This document shows positions 34,767 to 43,876 of a stretch of DNA of 64,000 nucleotides, piece by piece. The stretch lies in contig OY762280.1 of NCBI GenBank assembly GCA_963665525.1, positions 1,550,001 to 1,614,000 on the forward strand, in the 5' to 3' direction. Source of the stretch: UBA12077 sp963665525. Its GTDB lineage: Bacteria; Bacteroidota; Bacteroidia; Bacteroidales; UBA12077. A program made the position numbers and the translations under genes. Numbering within the stretch: the first letter of the stretch is position 1; each line of letters starts with the position of its first letter. The notes under the pieces were generated by a model. That model was not told where the DNA came from and searched no databases. It saw only the letters and a list, made by a program, of their open reading frames with translations.

Positions 34767-34807
34767 AAAGTTGCCATTCATTAATTAGAGTATTGGCAAC
34801 TTTTTTA
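34767..34807 (+). terminator. terminator after the TlpA-like gene
   Basis: A 10-bp stem (AAAGTTGCCA/TGGCAACTTT) has a 17-nt loop and a T-tract. It ends about 30 nt before the VOC gene start. Confidence 0.75.
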
Positions 34808-34837
34808 TTTTTTTGTATATTTAATATAAAAATTCTC

Positions 34838-35305
34838 ATGACCTTAAAATTTCATTCTTCTATACTTTTTGTTGAAGATATCGAAAAATCTAAAGAGTTT
34901 TACTGTAATATTCTAAAACAGGAAATTGAAACAGATTTTGGAAGTAATGTATCATTAAAAGGAGGTTTATCCTTATGGCAAATTTCAGATTGGCATCCTT
35001 TATACCACGATTTTTATGATAATAGCCTAAATAATAAATCCTTAGAACTTTATTTTGAAACTGATGATATTTACGAAGTAGAGCATATAACAAATAGTCT
35101 TGGTATACCCTTACACCATGAGCTTACTGAAGAATCTTGGGGTCAAAAAACACTTAGGATTTTTGATCCAGATCATAATCTTGTTGAAATTGGAGAAAAG
35201 CTCGAATCATTTATTAAACGAATGTTCCAAGAAGGTTTATCCATTGAACAAATTAATAAAAAGAGTGGAGTTCCTGTTAATCTAATTCTAGAATATATAA
35301 AATAA
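34838..35305 (+). CDS. VOC (glyoxalase/bleomycin resistance) family protein
   Basis: 155 residues from the ATG at 34838; an upstream open stretch encodes a hydrophobic artefact over the terminator. The VOC fold starts FHSSILFVEDIEKSKEFYCNIL and continues with SLELYFETDDIYEVE and LRIFDPDHNLVEIGE, the last holding a metal-type Glu. A C-terminal extension (GLSIEQINKKSGVPVNLILEYI) looks like a small helix-turn-helix. Its TAA overlaps the ATG of ogt (TAATG), so the two are translationally coupled. Confidence 0.82.
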   Translation: MTLKFHSSILFVEDIEKSKEFYCNILKQEIETDFGSNVSLKGGLSLWQISDWHPLYHDFYDNSLNNKSLELYFETDDIYEVEHITNSLGIPLHHELTEESWGQKTLRIFDPDHNLVEIGEKLESFIKRMFQEGLSIEQINKKSGVPVNLILEYIK

Positions 35306-35778
35306 TGTTTGAAGCCTATTATAAATCACCTATTGGCAATTTAAGAATTATCTCCAATGATACGGATATTATAAAAATTGAATTTTCACATGATTACTTT
35401 AAAATGAAAATGATTCCGATTCAAATTCAAAAATGTATAATACAATTAGAAGAATATTTTAAAGGAGAAAGAACTGAATTTGATATTGGGATTAACCCTG
35501 CTGGAACTGAATTTCAGAGTAAAGTATGGAATCAATTAAGAAAAATACCATATGGTAAAACCATCACTTATTTAGAGCAAGCAAAACAGTTTGGTGATGA
35601 AAAAGCAATTCGGGCCATAGCATCAGCAAATGGTAAAAATCCTATACCTATCATTATACCATGTCACAGAGTTGTTGGAACCGATGGAAAATTAACAGGT
35701 TATGCAGGTGGAATGCTTAAAAAACAATGGCTCTTAGAACATGAAGGAGCCATTCCACAAAAGAGCCTATTCTGGTAA
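35305..35778 (+). CDS. ogt: methylated-DNA-[protein]-cysteine methyltransferase
   Basis: 157 residues. The active-site motif IIPCHRVVG carries the acceptor Cys120. The upstream VWNQLRKIPYGKTITY and AIRAIASANGKNPIPI form the DNA-binding HTH and arginine finger region. It removes methyl groups from O6-methylguanine by a suicidal transfer. It is coupled to the VOC gene by a 1-nt overlap. Confidence 0.93.
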   Translation: MFEAYYKSPIGNLRIISNDTDIIKIEFSHDYFKMKMIPIQIQKCIIQLEEYFKGERTEFDIGINPAGTEFQSKVWNQLRKIPYGKTITYLEQAKQFGDEKAIRAIASANGKNPIPIIIPCHRVVGTDGKLTGYAGGMLKKQWLLEHEGAIPQKSLFW

Positions 35779-35785
35779 AAAATAC

Positions 35786-36313
35786 TTATCTTATTGAACT
35801 AATAAAATTATCGAACCTTTCTACAATTTCTCCTTTAAAATTGATCTCACTTAGATGAGTATTCATAAAGGCTTCATCGTTCTCTTTCTGATCTTCTGGC
35901 AAAACCAAATCAATTGGAAACGCCTCACAATGAATACATTTTCCATTTAACAATTCTTTCACTTTATTAAAAACAATTCCATGTCCAAATTTTTCTTCCT
36001 TTTTTTCGTAAGTACTACCACAGCAAGTAATAAATACTAACTGGTTGATTTTATTTTTATACTTGTTTACAAAACTATATAATGGAGGAATGAACCTTCC
36101 AACGAAAATAGGTCCACATAAAATAATTCGATCATAATCTTCGATTTTATGCTGAAACTTCTTATTACCAAATCGGATGTTTAACAAGAAAAATAAAAAT
36201 ACATTAGATCGTGGCTTAATTTCTTCTATTTCACAGGATAAAGATTCTGAAATTTTCTCAGCTAAAAATTTGTTACTTCCTTTACGTGAATAATATAATA
36301 CAAGTGTTTTCAT
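35786..36313 (-). CDS. flavodoxin family protein
   Basis: 175 residues. The N-terminus TLVLYYSRKGSNKFLAEKI is an FMN-phosphate-binding loop of flavodoxins. ILCGPIFVGRFIPPLYSFV and FITCCGSTYEKKEEKFG correspond to the isoalloxazine loops. It is probably an electron carrier or quinone-type oxidoreductase. It starts 10 nt after the stop of the WD40-caspase gene on the same strand, so a shared transcript is likely. Confidence 0.82.
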   Translation of the reverse strand: MKTLVLYYSRKGSNKFLAEKISESLSCEIEEIKPRSNVFLFFLLNIRFGNKKFQHKIEDYDRIILCGPIFVGRFIPPLYSFVNKYKNKINQLVFITCCGSTYEKKEEKFGHGIVFNKVKELLNGKCIHCEAFPIDLVLPEDQKENDEAFMNTHLSEINFKGEIVERFDNFISSIR

Positions 36314-36323
36314 ATATCCTTCA

Positions 36324-38627
36324 TTATTTAACTACTAAAATAAAGTCACTACCGGGTTCATTATCTCCAAATTCACCAAATCTTGGTTGTGGTTCTACTT
36401 TTTCGATATATTGAATAATCTCGTTAATAGTAAGAATTCCATCGTTTCCACCATAATTACGAAGCGATTCTAAAAATTTTCGTGCAAAGGGAGAATGATG
36501 TCCGGGCCTGCCATCAGGGACATATTCCTTACCTCCTGATGTTAAATATAACCTTGTTTTATACTTCTTTTTGCGTTCTATAAATTCTTCATTGGTTACT
36601 TCGGCATATAAATCAGCAGCACGCCCTTTGGAAGCAATCAGTGGATCAAATGTTCCACCAAAGCAAACATCCATAACTAACAAGATATGATTACACGGAA
36701 TATTGTTTATCATTGTTCGTAAATTCGAATGCGATAAGTAAGATGTTTTTGCTACATCATCCGATTTTGAGTCCCGAGAAATAACATATCCCTCTTTAAA
36801 AACCTCGTCGTAAATTCCATGCCCTGCAAAAAATATTAGCAGGTTGTCATTTTTGTCGTAATCTAGTTTTGCATACTCTCGAATCTTCTCGATAGCTTCT
36901 TTTAAAGTTGGGTTTATTACCAATTCTGTTTGCACAAAATAATTCGACTGTAATTCTTCGGCTACTGTTGAAGCATCCAACACGGGATTTACCAATTCAG
37001 AGAAAGAATCATAAATATTAGTTGCGAATATTAATGCTCGATCAACTCCCAGCAACCCTTCTCCTGCTGTTTTCTTTACCTCAGTTACTTTTTTATCTTC
37101 TGATCTACTTTGTTTTACATCAACACTCCTTCCTTTTTTTACAATATGAAATGGATTTTCGACCGGAGTAACAGAATATACCTTCTTACTAACAGGATGT
37201 ACCAGTTCAAATGCCGAATATTTGTATGAAATTCCATCATTATTTTTCGACTTACTTGCTTGCAAATATGCTTTGCTCCAATTTTTCTTTAGCAATTTTG
37301 CTTCATCAATAGGTATTTTAATTCCTGCATCCGTCTCCAAAAAACGCACTTTGTAAATTTGCAAATCTGCATTATAACCTATTAATCTTTCAATGGGTAT
37401 TTCAACTTTTCCTCCAGCTTTTGATTTTACATCAAAATATTTCTCAGTATAATTTTGCAACTGGGCTAAAACTTCAGCTTTTAATTTTTCTCTTCGATCA
37501 GAGTACTGAATAGTTGTTTCAAATTCATCACGAGGTAAGGTTAAATTCTTATCCAACTTTTCTAAAATATTTTCAATAACTTCGGAGGTCAATATCATTT
37601 TATGAGCCGAAGTAAGTTCTCCATCCATATAATCTGTAATTAATGACTTACGTGATGGTTTTACTCCAGTAAGTTCCCATACGATTACTGATTTATCAGA
37701 ACTAAATGAAGTCAAGAATAATCCATCGTCGCTAAAGGTGCCTCCAAATACATAGTCGCTATGGCGATAAATGCTTTCAAACTCTTGTATTTCCGTTGAT
37801 GTCATTTTTAGAATCACTAAATCCGAGGTATTACCAAAAACAAGATATTCACCTGTTGAATTATAATTTATTGAGCTATTTACTCTGATCTTTAAACTAT
37901 CTTTAAAATCAATTTTCCCTTTTCGCAAATCATATCTACGAACCTCGTATTGCGACGAAACAACAAATTCATTTTTAAATGGATGAAAACAAACATCATA
38001 TAGCCAATACTTTAAATTTGGAACTGTATCGCTCAACTCATATTTCTCTACCAAGTGCTTATATACATATATCTTCTTATCGTATCCACCTATTAACAAA
38101 TACTCATCGTTATAGTTAAAACTCACTCCATTTACACTCTCATCGTAATTTAACTTTTGTTGTAAAATCATCTGATCACCATCCCATTTCCAAATACAAA
38201 CCGTTTCATCGGAAGAAGAACTGGCTAGATAATTTCCATTATGGCTAAACTCCAACTTGGTAATATGTCGCGAATGACCATTTAGAACCTGAATTACTTT
38301 TCTATCCTCTAGTCGAATTATTGCAATATCATTATCACTTTTATATTTGGCATAAGCCAGGTATTTCTCATCAGGTGAAAAAGAAAGATGTCCACCAACT
38401 GATTTTGGATTTCCCTGATGTGAAAAAATCTTATTCCAATCTTTATCATAAATTTCAATGCTATTATCACCTACAGTTAAAGCAAAGTAATTTCTATATG
38501 GAGAAAATTTGCTATCCATGATATAATCAGCATATCCTTTCAATTCCTTTTTCTCTTTATAAGAAAACTCTTGTCCATATACAGAAACACAAATTAAAAT
38601 AGAGAACAGAACTAGTATCTTTTTCAT
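36324..38627 (-). CDS. exported WD40-repeat/caspase (C14) protein
   Basis: 767 residues with a signal peptide (ILVLFSILICVSVYGQ). Residues about 20-335 form a WD40-like propeller (NGYLASSSSDETVCIWKWDGD and similar blades). A linker with DUF-like beta-strands covers about 340-500. The C14 caspase-like domain covers about 515-767, with His603 (LLIFFAGHGIYDE) and Cys655 (VMDVCFGGTFDP) as the catalytic dyad. Bacterial caspase-like proteases cleave after Arg, Lys or Asp and often act in signalling or cell death. The export signal implies action in the envelope. Substrate unknown. Confidence 0.88.
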   Translation of the reverse strand: MKKILVLFSILICVSVYGQEFSYKEKKELKGYADYIMDSKFSPYRNYFALTVGDNSIEIYDKDWNKIFSHQGNPKSVGGHLSFSPDEKYLAYAKYKSDNDIAIIRLEDRKVIQVLNGHSRHITKLEFSHNGNYLASSSSDETVCIWKWDGDQMILQQKLNYDESVNGVSFNYNDEYLLIGGYDKKIYVYKHLVEKYELSDTVPNLKYWLYDVCFHPFKNEFVVSSQYEVRRYDLRKGKIDFKDSLKIRVNSSINYNSTGEYLVFGNTSDLVILKMTSTEIQEFESIYRHSDYVFGGTFSDDGLFLTSFSSDKSVIVWELTGVKPSRKSLITDYMDGELTSAHKMILTSEVIENILEKLDKNLTLPRDEFETTIQYSDRREKLKAEVLAQLQNYTEKYFDVKSKAGGKVEIPIERLIGYNADLQIYKVRFLETDAGIKIPIDEAKLLKKNWSKAYLQASKSKNNDGISYKYSAFELVHPVSKKVYSVTPVENPFHIVKKGRSVDVKQSRSEDKKVTEVKKTAGEGLLGVDRALIFATNIYDSFSELVNPVLDASTVAEELQSNYFVQTELVINPTLKEAIEKIREYAKLDYDKNDNLLIFFAGHGIYDEVFKEGYVISRDSKSDDVAKTSYLSHSNLRTMINNIPCNHILLVMDVCFGGTFDPLIASKGRAADLYAEVTNEEFIERKKKYKTRLYLTSGGKEYVPDGRPGHHSPFARKFLESLRNYGGNDGILTINEIIQYIEKVEPQPRFGEFGDNEPGSDFILVVK

Positions 38628-38739
38628 AATATATATTTTAGGAGCAGATTAAGTTATATATTCGAAATGAAATATCAAATATTAGCAGTTAAAAATTGCT
38701 TTGTTATTTTTTATATATTCGCTGCAATAAATAAAAAAC

Positions 38740-39540
38740 ATGAAATTAGATATTAATCTTTTCCCTGAAGATACTTATACTACAAGAGATAATTCAAGAA
38801 TTTTAGCTGATAAACTATTTTTAAATACGAGAATTTATTTTGTATTCAAGTATATACAAATGATTTTTAAAAACAGAAAATTGGCATTAAAAGGTCTTTA
38901 TGATCGCAAAGCTTGGTCTCTTTCCTCATTTAATGTAATTAAGCTTATCGAAAACTGTGGTGGTAAATTTCATATTGAAGGATTTGATCACTTAAGAAAT
39001 TGTAACGAACCTGTTGTTATTGTCAGTAATCATATGAGTGCAATGGAATCGATGATATATCCTGCACTAATTGCTCCATTTATGGAAGTTACTTTTGTTG
39101 TTAAAGAAAGTATCGAGAAACATTTCCTGTTTGGTCCTGTTATGAAGGCCCGAAGTCCGATTTCTGTTGGAAGAACAAATTCGCGCGAAGATTTGATGTT
39201 GGTAATGAAAAAAGGGAAAGAATTCTTAACTAGTGGAACATCAGTAGTAATATTTCCGCAAGGAACCAGATATGATATTTTCCAAGCCGAAGATTTTAAT
39301 TCTCTTGGTGTAAAACTTGCAAAATCTGCTGGCGTTAAGGTTATTCCAATGGCTCTAAAAACTGATTTTTGGGGTAATGGCAATTTAGTTAAAGATTTAG
39401 GACCCATTCGTAGAAAAAGGAAAATTTACATCTCAATTGGAGAACCTATAGAGGTAGAAGGTAATGGAAAACAGGCAAATGATCAGGCAATTCATTTTAT
39501 TGAAAATAAACTAAATCAGTGGAAAGAAAAAGCGAGCTAA
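38740..39540 (+). CDS. lysophospholipid acyltransferase (PlsC-like)
   Basis: 266 residues. The LPLAT domain is seen from about 75. Block I is VSNHMSAMESM, with H98 and E103 (HX4E; the canonical form is HX4D). Block III is VVIFPQGTRYD, where EGTR is usual. VIPMALKTD lies near block IV. It should acylate lysophosphatidate or a related lysolipid at the inner membrane. The two motif changes leave the exact acceptor open. Confidence 0.8.
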   Translation: MKLDINLFPEDTYTTRDNSRILADKLFLNTRIYFVFKYIQMIFKNRKLALKGLYDRKAWSLSSFNVIKLIENCGGKFHIEGFDHLRNCNEPVVIVSNHMSAMESMIYPALIAPFMEVTFVVKESIEKHFLFGPVMKARSPISVGRTNSREDLMLVMKKGKEFLTSGTSVVIFPQGTRYDIFQAEDFNSLGVKLAKSAGVKVIPMALKTDFWGNGNLVKDLGPIRRKRKIYISIGEPIEVEGNGKQANDQAIHFIENKLNQWKEKAS

Positions 39541-39556
39541 ACAGCTCGCCTTGATT
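39532..39556 (+). terminator. possible terminator after the acyltransferase
   Basis: A GC-rich 7-bp stem (GCGAGCT/AGCTCGC) has a 4-nt loop spanning the stop codon; the tail is CTTGATTTT, only weakly T-rich. Confidence 0.5.
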
Positions 39557-42040
39557 TTATTTATGTTTTTTTAAATACTGATAATCTAAATAATATAGAA
39601 TTTTAAGCGATATACTGTTTACTTGCGATGACTCTAATGTATTATTCAAATTATCCCAGAAATTATTTATCAATTGTGTTTCTCCTGTATAAATTGCATT
39701 TTTCCAAACTACTGCCATTTCACTTCCCGGAGCAAAACGCCATAAATATTTCATATCTATAGTAAAAGCATTATAGTTATAGTCTTCATCAGAACCGTAT
39801 ATGTTGTAACCAAGCGAAGGACCTAGATCGCCATCTTTTTGCAATTGATAAAAATCTTCGTATTCAACACGCGACCAATAATGGCGTGCTCTTAAACTTA
39901 ACGACATTTTATTATTAAAAATGTAATTGGTGTTAATTGTATTTGTTATCGTATGTTGATCGCGCATTCCAAAGTTTATGATAGTTTCATTTGTTCCATC
40001 CATTTGTTCTTGCTCGTAATCTTCAATATATCCATAGCTGTTGTATGATGTGCTTATTCCCAAATTATATATAAACAGCCACTTGTCGCTGAATCTAACC
40101 CTTGGACTAAGATTAAAACCATATCCATATTGATCGTAATTAAAAGCTTTCCATGAATTTACTCTTAAATCAAGTGCAAACATTTTTCGATAATCAGTTG
40201 ATATCCACGTTTGTCCGAAAAACATTTGATGTCGATTAAACTGCCAACCTTCTACACGTGGTTCAAAGTAATCATGTCGGCCAAATGGTTTAACATCAGC
40301 ATAAAAACCAACATGTAAATATCTTTTTGCAAAAGTAGTACTGGTTCTATACGCAATTTGAAAATCAGAATATTTCCGTGGTTTATATAAGTTTTGATAC
40401 CAAAAATTTATCTCATGTTGCCAATTTAACACCTTCCAGAATGGTTTATTAATATTGTAATCAAACTCAGCATACCATGTAGATTCATTATTTTGTTGAA
40501 TAAAACCCATATCGTTTGGATCATAAGTGTTTGACTCCGTATTATGTGAAAATTCAAAAAGGAAATTTCCTTTTGTTTTTGCAAACATCAAGAAATACTT
40601 GTGCCCAAGATCAGTTGAATCTGTATATTTTTGACTTACTGCACCACTACCTCTTAATTGATACGAATTTTCTTTGTTATTCAAACTAAACTCACCCCCT
40701 GTAACATTTGCTGTGTAATTCTCCTCGGCATGCAATACATTGGTATTTGCAAAACTTACATAAGAATTATTTTTTAATGATTGATCCAATACAATCATAT
40801 TATAATTGGTAAATCCCTGGGTTTGATATTTTCTAATTTGACCTGTTATGGTATCTGCTATTTCGGCCTCTACTGCTCCTGTCATTGCATTTATAAATCC
40901 TATTCCTAAACCTTTGTCAGTTCTTCCTGATATTTTTGTTGCATTAATTAATTGAGTTTCGGCAGGATTTTCTTTTACCTCCTCGTTTTCCAGTAGCTGA
41001 TCTTCAACAGTATCAGAATTTTTAGGACGATTACCTATTCTTCTGGAATAAAAAATCCCGCCTTTATCGAACAACTCTGTTCCTTCGGTAAAAAACTGGC
41101 GTTTTTCGTCATATCGCCTTTCATATGGTGAAAGATTTAAGATTTCATCATCGGATTGTACTTGCCCAAAATCGGGAATGAGTATCATATCCAGAGTAAA
41201 ACTCCGATTAATTCCCCATTTTAAATCCATTCCAGCATTAAAATCGTTTCCCCATGAATTATTTTCTCCATCATTTTCAAGGTAAGCTGAAACATATGGA
41301 GTAACGGATAAGCGCAAAGGTGGCTCAATGTTTTTAATTCCAGATAAATCGCCCATTTGATTTATCTTTCCTTGAATATTAATATCCACAAAATTCCATG
41401 TATCCCATTCTCTGTATCTTCTAATATTTCTCCAGAAGTGAATTCCCCATACCTGGTTATCATTCTTAGGAAAACGTAAGGCCGAATATGGAATTTTCAT
41501 TTCAACCACCCAACCAAACTCAGTTAATTTAACTTTACTCTCCCACACAGCATCCCAATTTTCATCATCATCGTCTCCTATAATTTTAGCATCAGATTGA
41601 ACACCTGAAGCTGAAACTAAAAACTGAGAAGCATTTACACCATCGTTAAAAGGACTAAAAATTACAGCAAATAAATCGGCATTCGCACCATCAAAAGCAT
41701 CTCTGTGCGACAACTCCCTTAAAATGCTATCAGGACTAGTATCGTACATCGTAGCACCAATATAAATTGCTCTGTCATCGTATACCATCTTCACTTCAGT
41801 TCGTTGAGAAGGTTTTATACCATTATATGGTTCGTACTGATAAAAATCTTTAGCTACAGGAGCATTTTTCCATGCCAGATCATTAAGTACTCCATCTATT
41901 TTTGGTGATTCTTTAACTTTTATAGTTTCAATACTTTTTTTATCCTCATTTAATGCATATAAACTGCCAGATAGCTGAATAATAGTCAGCAATAATAAAA
42001 TCCCTTTTCTCACGTCAAAATTATTTAAGATTCCCACCAT
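39557..42040 (-). CDS. DUF5916 protein with CBM9-like N-terminal domain
   Basis: 827 residues with a signal peptide (GILLLLTIIQLSGSLYA). A CBM9-like domain (about 40-235: IDGVLNDLAWKNAPVAKDFYQ, then GWVVEMKIPYSALRF and WGIHFWRN) is followed by a DUF5916 region. The latter has many aromatic amphipathic strands to the C-terminus (YLDYQYLKKHK), consistent with an outer-membrane barrel. The family is unassigned in function and widespread in Bacteroidota. Confidence 0.85.
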   Translation of the reverse strand: MVGILNNFDVRKGILLLLTIIQLSGSLYALNEDKKSIETIKVKESPKIDGVLNDLAWKNAPVAKDFYQYEPYNGIKPSQRTEVKMVYDDRAIYIGATMYDTSPDSILRELSHRDAFDGANADLFAVIFSPFNDGVNASQFLVSASGVQSDAKIIGDDDDENWDAVWESKVKLTEFGWVVEMKIPYSALRFPKNDNQVWGIHFWRNIRRYREWDTWNFVDINIQGKINQMGDLSGIKNIEPPLRLSVTPYVSAYLENDGENNSWGNDFNAGMDLKWGINRSFTLDMILIPDFGQVQSDDEILNLSPYERRYDEKRQFFTEGTELFDKGGIFYSRRIGNRPKNSDTVEDQLLENEEVKENPAETQLINATKISGRTDKGLGIGFINAMTGAVEAEIADTITGQIRKYQTQGFTNYNMIVLDQSLKNNSYVSFANTNVLHAEENYTANVTGGEFSLNNKENSYQLRGSGAVSQKYTDSTDLGHKYFLMFAKTKGNFLFEFSHNTESNTYDPNDMGFIQQNNESTWYAEFDYNINKPFWKVLNWQHEINFWYQNLYKPRKYSDFQIAYRTSTTFAKRYLHVGFYADVKPFGRHDYFEPRVEGWQFNRHQMFFGQTWISTDYRKMFALDLRVNSWKAFNYDQYGYGFNLSPRVRFSDKWLFIYNLGISTSYNSYGYIEDYEQEQMDGTNETIINFGMRDQHTITNTINTNYIFNNKMSLSLRARHYWSRVEYEDFYQLQKDGDLGPSLGYNIYGSDEDYNYNAFTIDMKYLWRFAPGSEMAVVWKNAIYTGETQLINNFWDNLNNTLESSQVNSISLKILYYLDYQYLKKHK

Positions 42041-42130
42041 AAAAAGACTTTTTAGTCTTAAAAAGGTTTAATGCAAGATTAAAAAAATCTTTATTAATTT
42101 ATATCCAGATCCAATCTTTAACATCATATT

Positions 42131-42164
42131 AACATAAAACCCCAATATTAAGGATATTGAGGTT
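42131..42164 (-). terminator. terminator after prfC
   Basis: An 11-bp stem (AACCCCAATAT with ATATTGAGGTT, one G-T pair) has a 5-nt loop, followed on the minus strand by TTTTATG. Confidence 0.8.
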
Positions 42165-42197
42165 CATATTAAATTATTATATAAGAAGCATTTCTGC

Positions 42198-43778
42198 CTA
42201 AAACTCCGAAGTAAAATGAAATTTTATTTTGTCGAATTTCTGTTGTGCCATTTGCAAAGCATAAGGAGAATCGGCCATAAATACCTCTCTCCCATGTTTA
42301 TCAATAGCAATATTATTGAATTTTCTTTTATGGAAATCTTCTAATTGTTCCTTATCATCTGATTCAATCCAGCAAGCTTTATGCATTTGAATTGGTTCAT
42401 ACTTACATTTTGCCCCATACTCATGCTCTAAGCGAAATTGTATAACATCGAACTGAAGTTGGCCTACCGTGCCAATAATCTTACGACCATTAAATTTATT
42501 GGTAAACAATTGAGCTACCCCTTCGTCCATAAGCTGATCGATACCTTTTGCTAATTGCTTATATTTCATTGGATCAGCATTCTCGACATATCGGAACATT
42601 TCCGGAGAAAAACTAGGAAGACCTTTAAAATTGACTACTTCACCTTCGGTTAAGGTATCACCAATTTTAAAATTACCCGTGTCGTGTATACCTACAATAT
42701 CGCCAGGGAAAGCTTCATCGATAACCGATTTTTTCTCAGCCATAAATGCTGTTGGTGATGGAAACTTCATTTTTTTCCCATTTCGCACATGTAAATAGTT
42801 GGTATTTCTTCTAAATGTACCTGAGCAAATTTTTACAAAAGCTAATCGATCCCGGTGATTAGGATCCATATTCGCATGGATTTTAAAAATAAATCCTGAA
42901 AATTTATTTTCGAATGGATCAATTTCCCTTTCTTCTGCTTCAACATGAAGGGGATATGGAGCAATATTTATAAAGCAATCTAATAATTCCTGGACCCCAA
43001 AATTATTTAAAGCACTACCAAAAAATACCGGAGCTAACTGCGCATCCAGATAATCATTTACTTCGAATTTTGGATAAACTTCAGTTATTAATTCCAGTTC
43101 TTCTCTTAATGTATTGGCATATTGTTGTCCTACATATCCATCTAAATCAGAACTATTAACATCTTTAAGTTCAATAACATCTTCGACAGTTTGTTTCGTT
43201 TCTCCACTAAATAGATTTAGTTTTTCTTCGTATATATTATATACTCCCTTAAAAGTTGGACCATTACTAATAGGCCAGCTTAAAGGACGAACATGTATTT
43301 TTAATTCATTTTCGATTTCATCCAATAACTCAAAAGGGTCTTTACCACTACGATCAAGCTTATTGATAAACACCATTACCGGTGTTTTTCGCATACGGCA
43401 AACTTCCATCAATTTTCGTGTTTGAGGTTCAACCCCTTTAGCTGAATCAATTACAATTATTACACTATCAACAGCCGTTAATGTTCTAAAGGTATCTTCA
43501 GCAAAATCCTGGTGACCAGGTGTATCAAGAATATTTATCTTTTTACCTTTATATTCGAATCCCATTACAGAGGTAGCCACTGAAATTCCTCTCTGGCGTT
43601 CAATCTCCATAAAATCGGAAGTTGCTGTTTTTTTTATCTTATTGCTTTTTACAGCTCCTGCAACATGAATAGCACCACCAAATAACAATAGTTTCTCTGT
43701 TAAGGTTGTTTTTCCTGCATCAGGGTGGCTAACGATTCCAAATGTTCTTCTTCTTTGTATTTCTTCTTTAAATCCCAT
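42198..43778 (-). CDS. prfC: peptide chain release factor 3
   Basis: 526 residues. Translational GTPase motifs are SHPDAGKTTLTEKLL (P-loop), ERQRGISVATSVM (switch I), DTPGHQDFAEDTFRTL (G3) and FINKLDR (G4). RF3-specific stretches follow (MKFPSPTAFMAEKKSV, VGQLQFDVIQFRLEHEYG). It recycles RF1 and RF2 from the ribosome after termination. Length matches the usual 525-530. Confidence 0.96.
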   Translation of the reverse strand: MGFKEEIQRRRTFGIVSHPDAGKTTLTEKLLLFGGAIHVAGAVKSNKIKKTATSDFMEIERQRGISVATSVMGFEYKGKKINILDTPGHQDFAEDTFRTLTAVDSVIIVIDSAKGVEPQTRKLMEVCRMRKTPVMVFINKLDRSGKDPFELLDEIENELKIHVRPLSWPISNGPTFKGVYNIYEEKLNLFSGETKQTVEDVIELKDVNSSDLDGYVGQQYANTLREELELITEVYPKFEVNDYLDAQLAPVFFGSALNNFGVQELLDCFINIAPYPLHVEAEEREIDPFENKFSGFIFKIHANMDPNHRDRLAFVKICSGTFRRNTNYLHVRNGKKMKFPSPTAFMAEKKSVIDEAFPGDIVGIHDTGNFKIGDTLTEGEVVNFKGLPSFSPEMFRYVENADPMKYKQLAKGIDQLMDEGVAQLFTNKFNGRKIIGTVGQLQFDVIQFRLEHEYGAKCKYEPIQMHKACWIESDDKEQLEDFHKRKFNNIAIDKHGREVFMADSPYALQMAQQKFDKIKFHFTSEF

Positions 43779-43876
43779 ATCTACACCAATATAAAAGGAG
43801 CTTCAAAGAAACCCCCTAAAATTGCTGCAAAAATAATCAAATTTTGTTTATAAATATGTTTGAATCCTATGAATCA

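Noticed and set aside
34793..34837. Extended hydrophobic N-terminus of the VOC protein
   Set aside because: The extra codons overlap the preceding terminator's T-tract, and the VOC domain starts right after the ATG at 34838.
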